Positions 24,678-32,767 of a stretch of DNA of 64,000 bases are shown here, piece by piece. This stretch comes from Aquipuribacter hungaricus. Lineage in GTDB: Bacteria; Actinomycetota; Actinomycetes; Actinomycetales; JBBAYJ01. Numbering within the stretch: position 1 is the first letter of the stretch; every line of letters starts with the position of its first letter. The stretch is from the NCBI RefSeq assembly GCF_037860755.1, contig NZ_JBBEOI010000002.1, forward strand, positions 1 through 64,000. Reading direction: 5' to 3'. The notes under the pieces were generated by a model. That model was given only the letters and a program-made list of their open reading frames with translations. It was not told the DNA's origin and did no database searches. The position numbers were made by a program, and so were the translations under genes.

Positions 24678-24888
24678 GAGTGCTCCACCGGCGTCCAATA
24701 ATATGGTGCACGAGTCCCGGCGAAATTGAGAGGGCTCTGTTGATCGCCATCGAGGGGGTATCCATGGTCGGAAGTCGCCGGTCTCAAGCAGGCTCCTGGC
24801 GATGCAATTGGCCCAGTTGGCGGAACCATAGGGCCGGGTCCTCAACAGTCCCCTCGTAGGCTCGGCGCGTTCTCAGCAGGCGCGGGGC

Positions 24889-25015
24889 ATGAGCGAGGAG
24901 AGGATTGCTGTCCTCAGCGCCGTGGTGGCCATCCTGGCCGTCCTGCTGACACAGCGGAGCAGCGGCCGGATCGACGCCGCTGACCGGCTCGCGGAGCGCC
25001 ACGCGACGCTGTCAC
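24889..25015 (+). pseudogene. Possible truncated membrane-anchor gene
   Basis: From the ATG at 24889 the reading is SEERIAVLSAVVAILAVLLT followed by QRSSGRIDAADRLAERHATLS, the common pattern of one membrane helix plus a coiled coil. The frame then runs into Arg/Pro-rich sequence without protein character, so only a 5' remnant seems to be left. Confidence 0.3.
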
Positions 25016-25191
25016 GTCGACGTCGCCTGGTGGCTCCAGGTCCGACGGCTCGTCGCCTCGGTCACCCGGTAGCCCCGGCCGGTAGGCCGTTCGCGGCAGG
25101 TGCGCCAGGTAGACAGTCGTCGGTACACGGGGCACGTGGATCGCAAACGTTCGTTTCTGGGACACGGAACGCAGGGCGTTCGGCGGCGGGT

Positions 25192-25212
25192 GAACGGCCA
25201 GGTCGGCCGTTC
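25192..25212. repeat. Perfect inverted repeat upstream of the resolvase gene
   Basis: GAACGGCC (25192-25199) and GGCCGTTC (25205-25212) with a 5-base spacer. Resolvases of this type usually act at, and bind to, paired sites upstream of their own gene, so a res-type subsite is possible, but a single inverted repeat does not prove it. Confidence 0.35.
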
Positions 25213-25280
25213 CCAGAACTGCCGTCCGTTATCAACGTGTCGTACCAGTTGGGCGGGGACGGTTTCGTTACCTTGCGGTT

Positions 25281-25976
25281 GTGGGTGAGCTGCTGGGGTA
25301 CGCGAGGGTGTCGACGGCGGAGCAGAGCGCCGACCTTCAGGTCGATGAGCTGACCGCGGCGGGCTGCTACCGGGTGTGGACCGATCACGCGTCGGGGACG
25401 CTGGAGCGGCGCCCGAAGCTGGACGAGGTCCTGGATCGGCTACGGCCGGGCGACACCCTGGTGGTGTGGCGCCTGGACCGGCTGGGCCGGTCCCTGCGGC
25501 ACCTGATCGACACCGTGAACGGCCTGGACGAGCGGCAGGTCGGGTTCCGGTCCCTGCGGGAGGACATCGACACCACGACCGCCGGCGGGCGCCTGGTGTT
25601 CCACCTGTTCGGGAGCCTGGCCCAGTTCGAGCGGGAGATCATCCGTGACCGCACCGTCGCGGGGCTGGCCGCGGCGCGGGCTCGTGGCCGTTTGGGGGGC
25701 CGGCCGAGCAAGTTGTCGGAGGAGCAGCGGCGGCAGGCCCGGCGGATGTACGACGCGCGGGAGCTGACGGTGGAGCAGATCGGGGGAGTGCTCGGGGTGA
25801 GCCGAACCTCGATCTACCGCGCGCTGCAGCGCGACGACGCCACCACGGCGGCCGCGAAATCGCCGACCGCGGCGGGGCGAGCGGTGAAGTCCGCGCCGGA
25901 GTCCGTGGCGGAGTCCAAGCCGAGGCGGAAGGCATCTACGAAGGCGTCGACGTCTCGGCGGGGGGCGACGGCGTGA
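25281..25976 (+). CDS. Small serine recombinase (resolvase/invertase family)
   Basis: A 231-residue protein. The catalytic domain has GYARVSTAEQSADLQ (nucleophile Ser11), WTDHASGTLERRPKLDEVLDRLRPGDTLVVWRLDRLGRSLRHLIDTV and REDIDTTTAGGRLVFHLFGSLAQFEREIIRDRT. A short HTH follows (LSEEQRRQARRMYDARELTVEQIGGVLGVSRTSIYRAL) and then an unusual Ala/Lys/Ser-rich tail of about 45 residues. Members invert or resolve DNA at short sites. The GTG start overlaps no upstream gene. The stop overlaps the start of the DUF1016 nuclease gene by four bases (GTGA), so the two are a coupled pair. Confidence 0.92.
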   Translation: MGELLGYARVSTAEQSADLQVDELTAAGCYRVWTDHASGTLERRPKLDEVLDRLRPGDTLVVWRLDRLGRSLRHLIDTVNGLDERQVGFRSLREDIDTTTAGGRLVFHLFGSLAQFEREIIRDRTVAGLAAARARGRLGGRPSKLSEEQRRQARRMYDARELTVEQIGGVLGVSRTSIYRALQRDDATTAAAKSPTAAGRAVKSAPESVAESKPRRKASTKASTSRRGATA

Positions 25977-27046
25977 GTGGGTCAGAGGTGCTGCCAGCCG
26001 GGTACGGGGACCTGCTGGCGCAGGTCAAGGCGGAGGTCCGCACCTCACGGGTGCGGGCGGTCAGGGCCGCGAACACCGAGCTGGTGGGCCTGTACTGGCG
26101 CCTGGGTCGGCTGGTCCTCGCCCGGCAGCAGGCCGATGGGTGGGGCAGCAAGGTCATCGAGCGGCTGGCCGCGGACCTGCGGGCGGAGTTCCCCGGCATG
26201 CGGGGTCTGTCGCGCAGCAACTTCTTCTACATGCGCTCCTTCGCCGCCGCTTGGCCGCAGGAGGCAATCGTCCAACAGGCTGTTGGACGATTGCCGTGGG
26301 GACACGTGACGGTGCTGCTGGACAAGCTCGACGACGTCGAGCAGCGGGACTGGTATGCCGCGGCCACGGTCGAGCACGGCTGGTCCCGCACCGTCCTGGC
26401 CCACCAGATCACGTCCGGGTTGCAGCAGCGCAGCGGTGCGGCGCCGTCGAACTTCGCCGACCGGTTGCCCGCGGTTGACAGCGACCTGGCCCAGCAGATG
26501 CTGCGCGACCCGTACGTGTTCGACTTCCTGGACCTGACCGAGCGGGCGGGGGAGCGGGAGGTCGAGGCCGCGCTGATGGACCGGTTGCAGGCCTTCCTGC
26601 TCGAGCTCGGCCACGGGTTCGCGTTCGTGGGCCGGCAGTGGCACTTCGAGGTCGACGGCGACGATTTCTACATCGACCTGCTGTTCTTCAACTGGGTGCA
26701 GTCCCGCTTCGTCGTCGTGGAGCTGAAGACCGGGAAGTTCGTGCCCGAGCACGCCGGGAAGCTCGGGTTCTACGTCGCCTGGGTCGAGGACAACCTCCGG
26801 CGCCGCGACCAGCACGCGGAGACGGTCGGGATCCTGTTGTGCGGGGACCGCAACGAACGGGTGGTGCGGTACTCCCTGGCCGGGGCCACCGCCCCGATGG
26901 CGGTGGCCGGCTACGACGCCCTTCCTCCCGCGGTTCGAGATGTCGTTCCCAGCACCGACGAGCTGGCCGACGCCCTGGCCGATGCACCGGGATTCGCCCT
27001 GCCCGGGGGCGACGTCGCCGCCGCCGGCGTGCAGCACGAGCACTGA
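25973..27046 (+). CDS. DUF1016 (YhcG-type) protein with PD-(D/E)XK nuclease domain
   Basis: A 357-residue protein. The N-terminal helical DUF1016_N domain (about 5-165) includes YGDLLAQVKAEVRTSRVRAVRAANTELVGLYWRLGRLV, the LSRSNFFYMRSFAAAWP segment and the LPWGHVTVLLDKL block. The C-terminal nuclease domain (about 175-345) has FVGRQWHFEVDGDDFYIDLLFFN and FVVVELKTGKF, which gives Asp235, Glu250 and Lys252 as the PD-(D/E)XK residues, then AGKLGFYVAWVEDNLR. The family occurs widely near restriction and defence genes and is a member of the archaeo-eukaryotic-type endonuclease superfamily; a role in phage defence or in island maintenance is inferred from that. It starts inside the end of the resolvase gene. 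Confidence 0.9.
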   Translation: MSGSEVLPAGYGDLLAQVKAEVRTSRVRAVRAANTELVGLYWRLGRLVLARQQADGWGSKVIERLAADLRAEFPGMRGLSRSNFFYMRSFAAAWPQEAIVQQAVGRLPWGHVTVLLDKLDDVEQRDWYAAATVEHGWSRTVLAHQITSGLQQRSGAAPSNFADRLPAVDSDLAQQMLRDPYVFDFLDLTERAGEREVEAALMDRLQAFLLELGHGFAFVGRQWHFEVDGDDFYIDLLFFNWVQSRFVVVELKTGKFVPEHAGKLGFYVAWVEDNLRRRDQHAETVGILLCGDRNERVVRYSLAGATAPMAVAGYDALPPAVRDVVPSTDELADALADAPGFALPGGDVAAAGVQHEH

Positions 27047-27181
27047 GGCCCGGGCTTTCGCAGAAGTCGGGTAGGAGACACGCCAGCCGTTCACTGTTTC
27101 GGACCGACTTGTGAGTCACGGCACGCTTGAGTCCAACGGGGCACCTCTGTCTCACCGAGGCCGTCTCAGAACCTTGGTCTT

Positions 27182-27197
27182 GCGACAGTACTGTCGC
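27182..27197. promoter_or_regulatory. Perfect 16-bp palindrome, candidate operator
   Basis: GCGACAGTACTGTCGC at 27182-27197 is fully palindromic. It lies 20-53 bases upstream of the possible starts of the following membrane protein gene, at the position of a repressor site. The ACAGTACTGT core resembles operators of BlaI/CopY-type winged-helix repressors, but no such regulator is in the window. Confidence 0.5.
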
Positions 27198-27216
27198 CGT
27201 GCGGCATGCTGCCGCG

Positions 27217-27549
27217 GTGACCTTGTCGCAGAGTCCACCGGCCGCAGGTATGGGCACTGCCGCCTCCAGCCGCCGTTGTGCTCTCACCTGGCTCGTGGTG
27301 CTGCTGGCCGTCGTCGTGCCACTTGGGTCGGTCGCCGCGCTCGCCCCGCAGGTGATAGCCACAGGAAACGTCTCGCACTGGCCCTGGGAGGAGCACGGTG
27401 TGTGGGGCTGGTGGCTGGTCCCGGCCGGGTTGTGGCTGGCGGTCGTGCCCGCTGCGGCCCGCGGTCGCCCGTTGCGGCTTGACTGGCTGACTGGCCTGCT
27501 CTTGCTGTTGGCCGCGGGGACGACGCTGGCGCTGCTCTACAACCCCTAG
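27217..27549 (+). CDS. Small membrane protein, unknown function
   Basis: About 110 residues from the GTG at 27217 (VTLSQSPPAAG), or 100 from the ATG at 27250 (MGTAASSRRCALTW). Three membrane segments are visible: LTWLVVLLAVVVPLGSVAAL, GWWLVPAGLWLAVVPAA and LDWLTGLLLLLAAGTTLALLY. A loop with HWPWEEHGVWG separates the first two. The gene has typical high third-position GC and ends in LLYNP. No family is recognised. The palindrome upstream suggests control by a dimeric repressor. Confidence 0.55.
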   Translation: MTLSQSPPAAGMGTAASSRRCALTWLVVLLAVVVPLGSVAALAPQVIATGNVSHWPWEEHGVWGWWLVPAGLWLAVVPAAARGRPLRLDWLTGLLLLLAAGTTLALLYNP

Positions 27550-27595
27550 GTCCGCCGACCACCCGGTCGCCTTTGCGGTGCGGCGATCTCGGCCT

Positions 27596-28071
27596 CTAGT
27601 GGCGGGTCAGATCGGCGGCGGAAGAGGTAGACGGCGCCGTCGACGTGGTCGGGTAGGACGAGGCGGCTGAGGGTGAGGTCGTGCTGCACGTTCTCTGCGC
27701 GGTGTCGGCGTCTGGTTCCCGGCGGCGAAGGCGCGGCGGCTGGTCAGCAGGATGTAGGAGTCCACGCTGGGGGAGTCGAACACGTGCTTCTCGAAGGTGT
27801 TGCCGGGGGGCGGCCACGAGCAGCGACGACCTCGGGTGCGTGGGTCCGCAGCGCCTGTCGCGCGTCCAGCCGCTCGATGTCGCCGCCGAACTGGATGGCG
27901 TGGTCCCAGCTAGAATCGCCGGTGGCGGTGATGGGGACACCTTCCTTGCGGAGGAACCGTGACAGCGTGCCATCCCCGGCGGGCGACCTCCAGGCAGGAC
28001 CGGCCGTCGACGAGTCGGGCAATCGCCTTCACGAGCCGCCGCGAGTAGAAGCAGTAGACGCCCTGCTGCAT
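27596..28071 (-). pseudogene. Degraded SAM-dependent methyltransferase-like gene
   Basis: A continuous protein can be followed only by changing frame. From 28071: MQQGVYCFYSRRLVKAIARL and VDGRSCLEVA. In a second frame: GDGTLSRFLRKEGVPITATG, then DSSWDHAIQFGGDIERLDAR and QALRTHAPEVV. Then another shift to the C-terminal part read down to 27596 (WPPPGNTFEKHVFDSPS and ILLTSRRAFAAGNQTPTPRR). EVAxGDGTLSRFL is the methyltransferase nucleotide loop. At least two frameshifts are needed, so the gene is dead unless the sequence is wrong. It is antisense to nothing intact. Confidence 0.6.
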
Positions 28072-28140
28072 GACCAGGGCAGCAGCAGCCGTCGTTGGCT
28101 CAGAAGAGGTCACACCGCCCGCAACAGGACCATCGAGACA

Positions 28141-28773
28141 GGTTTGCGTCGCAGCCCCCGCTCGAACAGCAGCGTCGCGGGGGAGGAGGTGCTCCGCTAC
28201 CTCGGTGTCGTCAGCGGCCTGCTCGTCGTCGTGGTTGAGATGTTCATGCTCCGCGACGCCATGCGGGACCGGCGCACGTCGCTGGGTAGCGCGGTACAGA
28301 CGCCGCTGGCGGTGCCCGGTGCGGACCACGGCCTCGCCACCGTCACGTCCATGTCCACGCCCCGCGTATGACGACAGCTCTGGCCTTGGTCACGACTTCG
28401 GCCACGGCACACCCACGGGCCGGCGGCAACACGCACGGGCCGGGCGGATTCAGCCGGCGGTCGCTCGTGGGCGTCGGCGTCGCCGGCGGCCTGGTATGAG
28501 CCCGTCCGCCCTCGTCGTCCTGCTCGGCGCGATCGCGCTGGGCCGGACCGTGTTCGGCGTCCTACTGGTGCTGGCCTACGGGCTCGGCATGGCCGGTGTG
28601 CTGACTGCGTTGGGTCTGCTTCTCGTCCACGGGCGCGCCCGGCTCGAACGTCTCGCCCCCGCCGCAGGCCGGGCACCGCGCTCGGCACCGTCCGTCGCCT
28701 GCTCCCGACGTTCACTGCCGTTCTCGTGGTCCTCGTCGGCGGCGGCCTAATGGTGCGGAGCCTTTGCCATAAG
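28141..28773 (+). pseudogene. Degraded NicO-family nickel/cobalt transporter gene
   Basis: Pieces of a membrane transporter appear in order but in different frames: EEVLRYLGVVSGLLVVVVEM, RRSLVGVGVAGGLV, then MSPSALVVLLGAIALGRTVF and GVLLVLAYGLGMAGVLTALG, and finally GTALGTVRRLLPTFTAVLVV followed by LVGGGLMVRSL. The GLVPSPSALVVLLGAIALGR region (here broken by a shift at GGLV/SPSAL) and the LAYGLGMA helix are signatures of NicO/RcnA-type Ni/Co transporters. At least three frame changes are needed. The N-terminal half is missing or unrecognisable. Confidence 0.6.
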
Positions 28774-29070
28774 GTTTCACCCCGCCACGGCCGCCGGTCT
28801 GCTGCCCGTCGCCGTCCTGTCCGCGGGCTGCGTGACACGCCCTGAACTGGTGCGGCGCGGTCGACCTGGGGTGGGGGTCTCGGTGACATCAGGTGGACGA
28901 CCGACACCTTGTGCGCCTTGATTCTCGAAGCGGCCAACCACGGCCAAGGTGGCTTCACACCTCAAACCCGTCGCGCAGTTGCTCGTCGCCCTCGGTGCCA
29001 CCCGCAGCCACTCCCGCCCCCACGTGTCCAACCACAACCCCTACAGCCAGGCGCCGCCGTCGCCTATTGC
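28774..29070. other. 297-base spacer after the decayed transporter
   Basis: No gene with protein character, repeat or clear regulatory element was seen. It separates the decayed transporter from the oppositely oriented methyltransferase gene. Confidence 0.4.
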
Positions 29071-29709
29071 CTATCGGCTGACGGCGGTGCCCAGGACGGT
29101 CGGAGCGACGGGCGGCAGGTTCGGCCAGACCATCGCGGTGCGCACCGCGGTGACGTCGAAGCCGGCGGCCGTGACGGCGCCTGAGGTGTCGCGCCGGACC
29201 GAGCACCCCCCGGCGGCGCGTCCCCAGAACGGCTGGAGCAGCTGCTGGAGCCGGCCGACCCAGTGCTCTGCAGGGGCGGCAACGTGCTCGAGTAGGAGCA
29301 GCCGTCCACCGGGGACCAGGACCCGCCGCAGTTCCGCGAGCGCCCTGGGCGGCTGCGCGACTGAGCAGAGCACACAGGCACAGAGCACCGCGTTGATCGA
29401 GCCGTCGGCCAGCGGCAGGGCATGGGCGTCGGCCGAGAGCAGCGTCACCGGCACCGGGCAGGCCGTCACCCGCCCGTGGGCCAGGGCGCGCATCGAGGGG
29501 TCGGGCTCGACGGCGACCACCGACGTCACGGCGGCGGGCAGGTGGGCCAGGTCGTGGCCGGGTCCGAGACCAAGGATAAGCAGCCGACCGCTCGCGTCGG
29601 CCAGCACCGACGCGCGCAGCTGGCCGAAGCCGCCGCGTTCCCCGGCCGCGGCGACTAGCCGGTAGACCTGAGCGAAGACCGGGTGGGCGTGCTCGCGCTC
29701 ACGGCTCAT
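29071..29709 (-). CDS. Class I SAM-dependent methyltransferase
   Basis: A 212-residue protein from the ATG at 29709 (MSREREHAHPVFAQVYRLVA). The fold is that of Methyltransf_11: motif I LLILGLGPGHDLAHLP, an acidic strand-2 end VVAVEPDPSM, motif II SADAHALPLADGSINAVLC, motif III ELRRVLVPGGRLLLLEHV and the C-terminal GAVTAAGFDVTAVR. The wording HPVFAQVYRLVA followed by EPDPSM and EHVAAP recalls small-molecule methyltransferases related to the UbiE/phosphatidylethanolamine type; the substrate cannot be told. It stands alone between decayed genes and the metal transporter operon. Confidence 0.82.
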   Translation of the reverse strand: MSREREHAHPVFAQVYRLVAAAGERGGFGQLRASVLADASGRLLILGLGPGHDLAHLPAAVTSVVAVEPDPSMRALAHGRVTACPVPVTLLSADAHALPLADGSINAVLCACVLCSVAQPPRALAELRRVLVPGGRLLLLEHVAAPAEHWVGRLQQLLQPFWGRAAGGCSVRRDTSGAVTAAGFDVTAVRTAMVWPNLPPVAPTVLGTAVSR

Positions 29710-29931
29710 CCCCCAGTGTCGGGTCAGGTCGGGCGACCGGCGATCGGATGACCGCGTGCAGTGCCAGTGGCCTCGTCTGGCCCCCCGGCTCGCTGCAGAA
29801 CGCATGGGCCGAGGCGCGGTCGGTCTGGCACGCATGGCACGTGCCGTGGGTCAGGGGGCGTTGCTTCCTTTGGCTCGTACCCGCCGGGGCGTCGACGAGG
29901 GCCCCCACCTGCGTCGGGCCAGAAGCAGCTA

Positions 29932-30816
29932 TCAGGAGACCGTGGTGACCGCCACGGGGGCACTGCCGCGGCCTGAGGGGTCCAGCCGGGCGGTGCGCTG
30001 CAGGCGTCGGCTGCCGGTGAAGCTGAGGACGACGACGAAGACGAGGGCCCCGGTGAGGACGATGGTGGTGCCGGAGGGCACGTCGAGGTGGTAGCTCAGG
30101 TTCATTCCCACGAGGCCGCAGGCTGCGCCGATACCGCTGGACAGCCACAGCATCGTCGCGAACCGGTTGGTGAGCATCCGTGCGACAACGGCGGGTATGA
30201 CGAGCGTCGCCGCGACGAGCGTGACCCCGATGACGGTGAGGGTGGCGAGGATCGCGAGCGACAAGACGAGCATCAGGAGGGCGTCGGTCCGGGCGACCTT
30301 GACCCCGCTGACGTCGGCGACCTCGGGGTCGAAGGTCGCGAAGAGCAAGGCCCGGTAGTTGGTGATGACGACGATCACGGTGAAGACGGTGATGCCGGCG
30401 AGGGCGAGGACGTCTGAGGTGGCGACGCCGATGATGGAGCCGAACAGGGCGGCGTCGAAGCTGGGGCCCTTGTTGCCGAAGATGGTGAGCAGAGCGACGC
30501 CGAGGGCGAAGCTGGCGGTGGTGATGACGCCGATGGCGGCGTCGGCGCCGATGCGTCGGCTGCGGGTGACCCGGTTGATGGCTAGCGCTGAGGCCAGGCC
30601 CCAGACGCCGGCGCCGAGGTAGTAGTTGAGGCTGATGACGGAGCTGGCGGCGAAGCCGCCGAAGATGGCGTGGGACAGGCCGTGGCCGATGTAGCTCATG
30701 CCGCGCAGGGTGATGTAGACCCCGATGAGGCCGCAGAGCCCACCGGCGAGGGTGGCGACGATGACGCCCTTGACGAAGAACTCGTAGCCAAACGGGTCGA
30801 GGAACGCCTGGATCAT
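29932..30816 (-). CDS. Zinc/manganese-type ABC transporter permease (ZnuB family)
   Basis: A 294-residue inner-membrane permease with 8-9 predicted helices. The ATG at 30816 (MIQAFLDPFGYEFFVKGVIVA) overlaps the ATPase stop by four bases. Family signatures are LAGGLCGLIGVYITLRGMSYIGHGLSHAIFGGFA and the ABC-3 region RRIGADAAIGVITTASFALGVALL, then DALLMLVLSLAILATLTVIGVTLVAATLVIPAVVARML. With the ATPase and the binding lipoprotein encoded upstream it forms a high-affinity divalent metal importer. The C-terminal 30 residues are a basic, Ser-rich tail. Control by the divergent Fur-family regulator is likely. Confidence 0.93.
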   Translation of the reverse strand: MIQAFLDPFGYEFFVKGVIVATLAGGLCGLIGVYITLRGMSYIGHGLSHAIFGGFAASSVISLNYYLGAGVWGLASALAINRVTRSRRIGADAAIGVITTASFALGVALLTIFGNKGPSFDAALFGSIIGVATSDVLALAGITVFTVIVVITNYRALLFATFDPEVADVSGVKVARTDALLMLVLSLAILATLTVIGVTLVAATLVIPAVVARMLTNRFATMLWLSSGIGAACGLVGMNLSYHLDVPSGTTIVLTGALVFVVVLSFTGSRRLQRTARLDPSGRGSAPVAVTTVS

Positions 30817-31625
30817 GCGGAGGCTCTTCCCGATGCCCGGCCTGATGTCCGGCTGAGGTGTCCGGCTTCCTCGAAGCGGTCCAGGACGAAGGGGATGCCC
30901 AGGTGCTCGAGGACCTCCATGGGGGCGCCGTAGGTCAGTTCGAGCACGGCGGGGCTCATGACTTCCTGGGGGGTGCCGGAGGCGATGATCGCGCCGTGGA
31001 GGGCAACCAGGCGCGGCAGGTGCGCGGCGACGCCGTTGAGGTCGTGCGTGGTGAGCAGGATCGCGACACCTTCGGCGTTCAGCTCGCCGAGCAGGTGCAG
31101 GACGTCGTGGCGGGAGTTGACGTCCACGCCGGTGGTGGGCTCGTCCATGAGGAGCAGCTTGGGGCGGCGGAGCAGGGCCCGGGCGATGAACATCCGCTGC
31201 TGCTGCCCCCCGGACAGCTCGCGGATGTGCCGGGAGGCCAACTGGCCGATGCCGAGCCGGTCCAGAATCTGGTGGATCTCGTGGCGCTCCGCCTTGGTGG
31301 GCCACGGCCAGGTTCGGGTGGTCCGGGCCATCAATACGCACTCGAAGACCGTGACCGGGAAGTTCCAGTTCACCGTCTCCAGCTGAGGGACGTAGGCCAC
31401 GGCCAGGCCCGGCTGTCGGGTGACCGTCCCCCGCTGGGGGGTGCTGGTGCCGAGCAGCAGCCGGAGCAGGGAGGTCTTGCCCGACCCGGAGGGCCCGACG
31501 ACGCCAATGAAGTCGTCCGCGGCGATGGACAAGTTGATCTCGTCGAGCACGACCGCCCCGTCGTAGCCGAAGCTCGCCCCGGCCAGCGTGACCAGGGCGC
31601 CGCGGGGGGCGTCGAGAACGGTCAC
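30813..31625 (-). CDS. Metal ABC transporter ATPase (ZnuC family)
   Basis: A 270-residue ATPase. Walker A is VGPSGSGKTSLLRLLLG, the signature motif is LSGGQQQRMFIARALL, Walker B is LLLMDEPTTGVDV, and the switch histidine lies in ILLTTHDLNGVA. The motif AYVPQLETVNWNFPVTVFECVL is the ZnuC/MntB-type Q-loop region. It starts with a GTG that overlaps the lipoprotein stop by four bases, and ends overlapping the permease start by four bases, so all three importer genes are translationally coupled. It energises uptake of zinc or manganese. Confidence 0.95.
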   Translation of the reverse strand: MTVLDAPRGALVTLAGASFGYDGAVVLDEINLSIAADDFIGVVGPSGSGKTSLLRLLLGTSTPQRGTVTRQPGLAVAYVPQLETVNWNFPVTVFECVLMARTTRTWPWPTKAERHEIHQILDRLGIGQLASRHIRELSGGQQQRMFIARALLRRPKLLLMDEPTTGVDVNSRHDVLHLLGELNAEGVAILLTTHDLNGVAAHLPRLVALHGAIIASGTPQEVMSPAVLELTYGAPMEVLEHLGIPFVLDRFEEAGHLSRTSGRASGRASA

Positions 31626-32662
31626 TGCGGGTACGTCGCGTCGTCCGGGACCGCCGGTGCGGTGTCGAGGGCGGCGAGCTCCGTCGCTTCCCCGCCGAGA
31701 CCGTTGATCATGGTGACGTAGTCGTAGCGCATGAGACCGAGCCAGGAGTGCTCGGGGTCGCCGGGCTCACCGGGAAGGTCGTCGTCGCGCAGGGTGTCCT
31801 CGTAGCGGGCGCCTGTCGCGTTGCCCACCTCTTCCAGGACGGCGGAGGGGAACACCTCGGAGCCGAAGATCACGGGGACCTCCTCGGCCTCGATCTGGTC
31901 GATGAGGCCCGCTACCTCCCGCGGGGTGGGGTCCTCGAAGTTCTCGGGCTGGATCGCCCCGATCACCGTCCAGTCGTAGGTCTTGGCGAAGTAGGCATAG
32001 GCGTCGTGGTAGGTCAGCAGCTCCTTCCCGCCCTCGGGGATGCTCTCCTGGTCCGCGCGCAGCGCGTCGGACAGCTCCGTGGCCTGGGCCTCGAACGCCG
32101 TGAAGTTCTCCGCGTAGGTCGCCTCGCCGTCCGGGTCGGCCTCGGTGAGGGTGTCCCGGATGACCTCGGCGTACCTGATGGCCCAGGTCGGGTCGGTCCA
32201 CAGGTGCGGGTTCGGCTTGCCGTCCTCCTCAGGGAAGGAGAAGTCGTAGATGTACTCCTCCTCCGGCAGGACCTCCGTGCCGATCTCGACCAGGACGGCG
32301 TCGTCCTTCATGTTGGCCTCGGCGAGGTCCTTCGTCGGCTCCTCCAGCTGCAGCCCGTTGATGAACACCACGTCCGCGTCCGACAGGACGGCCGCGGCGC
32401 TGGGGGGTGGGTCGAAGGTGTGAGAGTTCGTGCCCTCCGGGACGAGCCCGTTGATCTGCGCCCGGTCACCGGCCACCGCCGCCGTGATCGAGGTGATCGG
32501 GGCGACCGTCGTCACGACTTGCAGCGCCTTCGCCGAGCCATCGGCGCCGTCGTCGGTCGAGCCGTCGCCGGACGTGGAGTCGGTCGCACCGCCACCGCAC
32601 GCCGCGAGAAGTACGACGAGCACACCGGCGGTCATCACCGGCAGATGGGTCTTGGGAGTCAC
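31622..32662 (-). CDS. Metal-binding lipoprotein of the ABC importer (ZnuA/cluster A-I)
   Basis: A 346-residue substrate-binding protein. The GTG at 32662 starts VTPKTHLPVMTAGVLVVLLAACGGG, a lipoprotein signal with lipobox LLAAC. Metal ligands expected of cluster A-I are present: His in NSHTFDP, His in NPHLWTDP, His in LLTYHDAYAYFAK and Asp in the LRDDDLPGE loop. His rather than Glu at the third position favours zinc over manganese. Acidic segments (EEEYIYDFSFPEEDG) replace the His-rich loop of enterobacterial ZnuA. It is first in the operon, with the Fur-family gene divergent 105 bases away. Its maturation needs Lgt and Lnt activities, both of which are also encoded downstream in this window. 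Confidence 0.92.
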   Translation of the reverse strand: MTPKTHLPVMTAGVLVVLLAACGGGATDSTSGDGSTDDGADGSAKALQVVTTVAPITSITAAVAGDRAQINGLVPEGTNSHTFDPPPSAAAVLSDADVVFINGLQLEEPTKDLAEANMKDDAVLVEIGTEVLPEEEYIYDFSFPEEDGKPNPHLWTDPTWAIRYAEVIRDTLTEADPDGEATYAENFTAFEAQATELSDALRADQESIPEGGKELLTYHDAYAYFAKTYDWTVIGAIQPENFEDPTPREVAGLIDQIEAEEVPVIFGSEVFPSAVLEEVGNATGARYEDTLRDDDLPGEPGDPEHSWLGLMRYDYVTMINGLGGEATELAALDTAPAVPDDATYPQ

Positions 32663-32691
32663 GCGCAGAGCATAGGCACGAGGTCGGCCTT

Positions 32692-32710
32692 GTTGCGCTC
32701 CGGTCGCAAC
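32692..32710. promoter_or_regulatory. Candidate operator between the metal importer and the Fur-family gene
   Basis: GTTGCG (32692-32697) and CGCAAC (32705-32710) form an inverted repeat with a 7-base spacer in the 105-base divergent promoter region. It does not match the Streptomyces Zur box (TGAAAATGATTTTCA type), so it would be a variant site if bound by the adjacent regulator. Confidence 0.4.
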
Positions 32711-32767
32711 TAGCCCCATCCGCGACGGCTCGGGGACGTCCCCGGGCGGAGGAGGGAGACTACGAGG

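Larger units (their letters stand above)
24678..25280. other. 603-base stretch with little coding content
   Basis: It holds one possible gene remnant (24889-25015) and a perfect inverted repeat GAACGGCC-N5-GGCCGTTC at 25192-25212 about 70 bases before the resolvase start, which could be a resolvase recombination site or operator. No tRNA or other RNA gene was recognised. Confidence 0.5.

Noticed and set aside
28777-29037. Leftward 86-codon frame between the decayed transporter and the methyltransferase gene
   Set aside because: No family or membrane pattern and no ribosome site.
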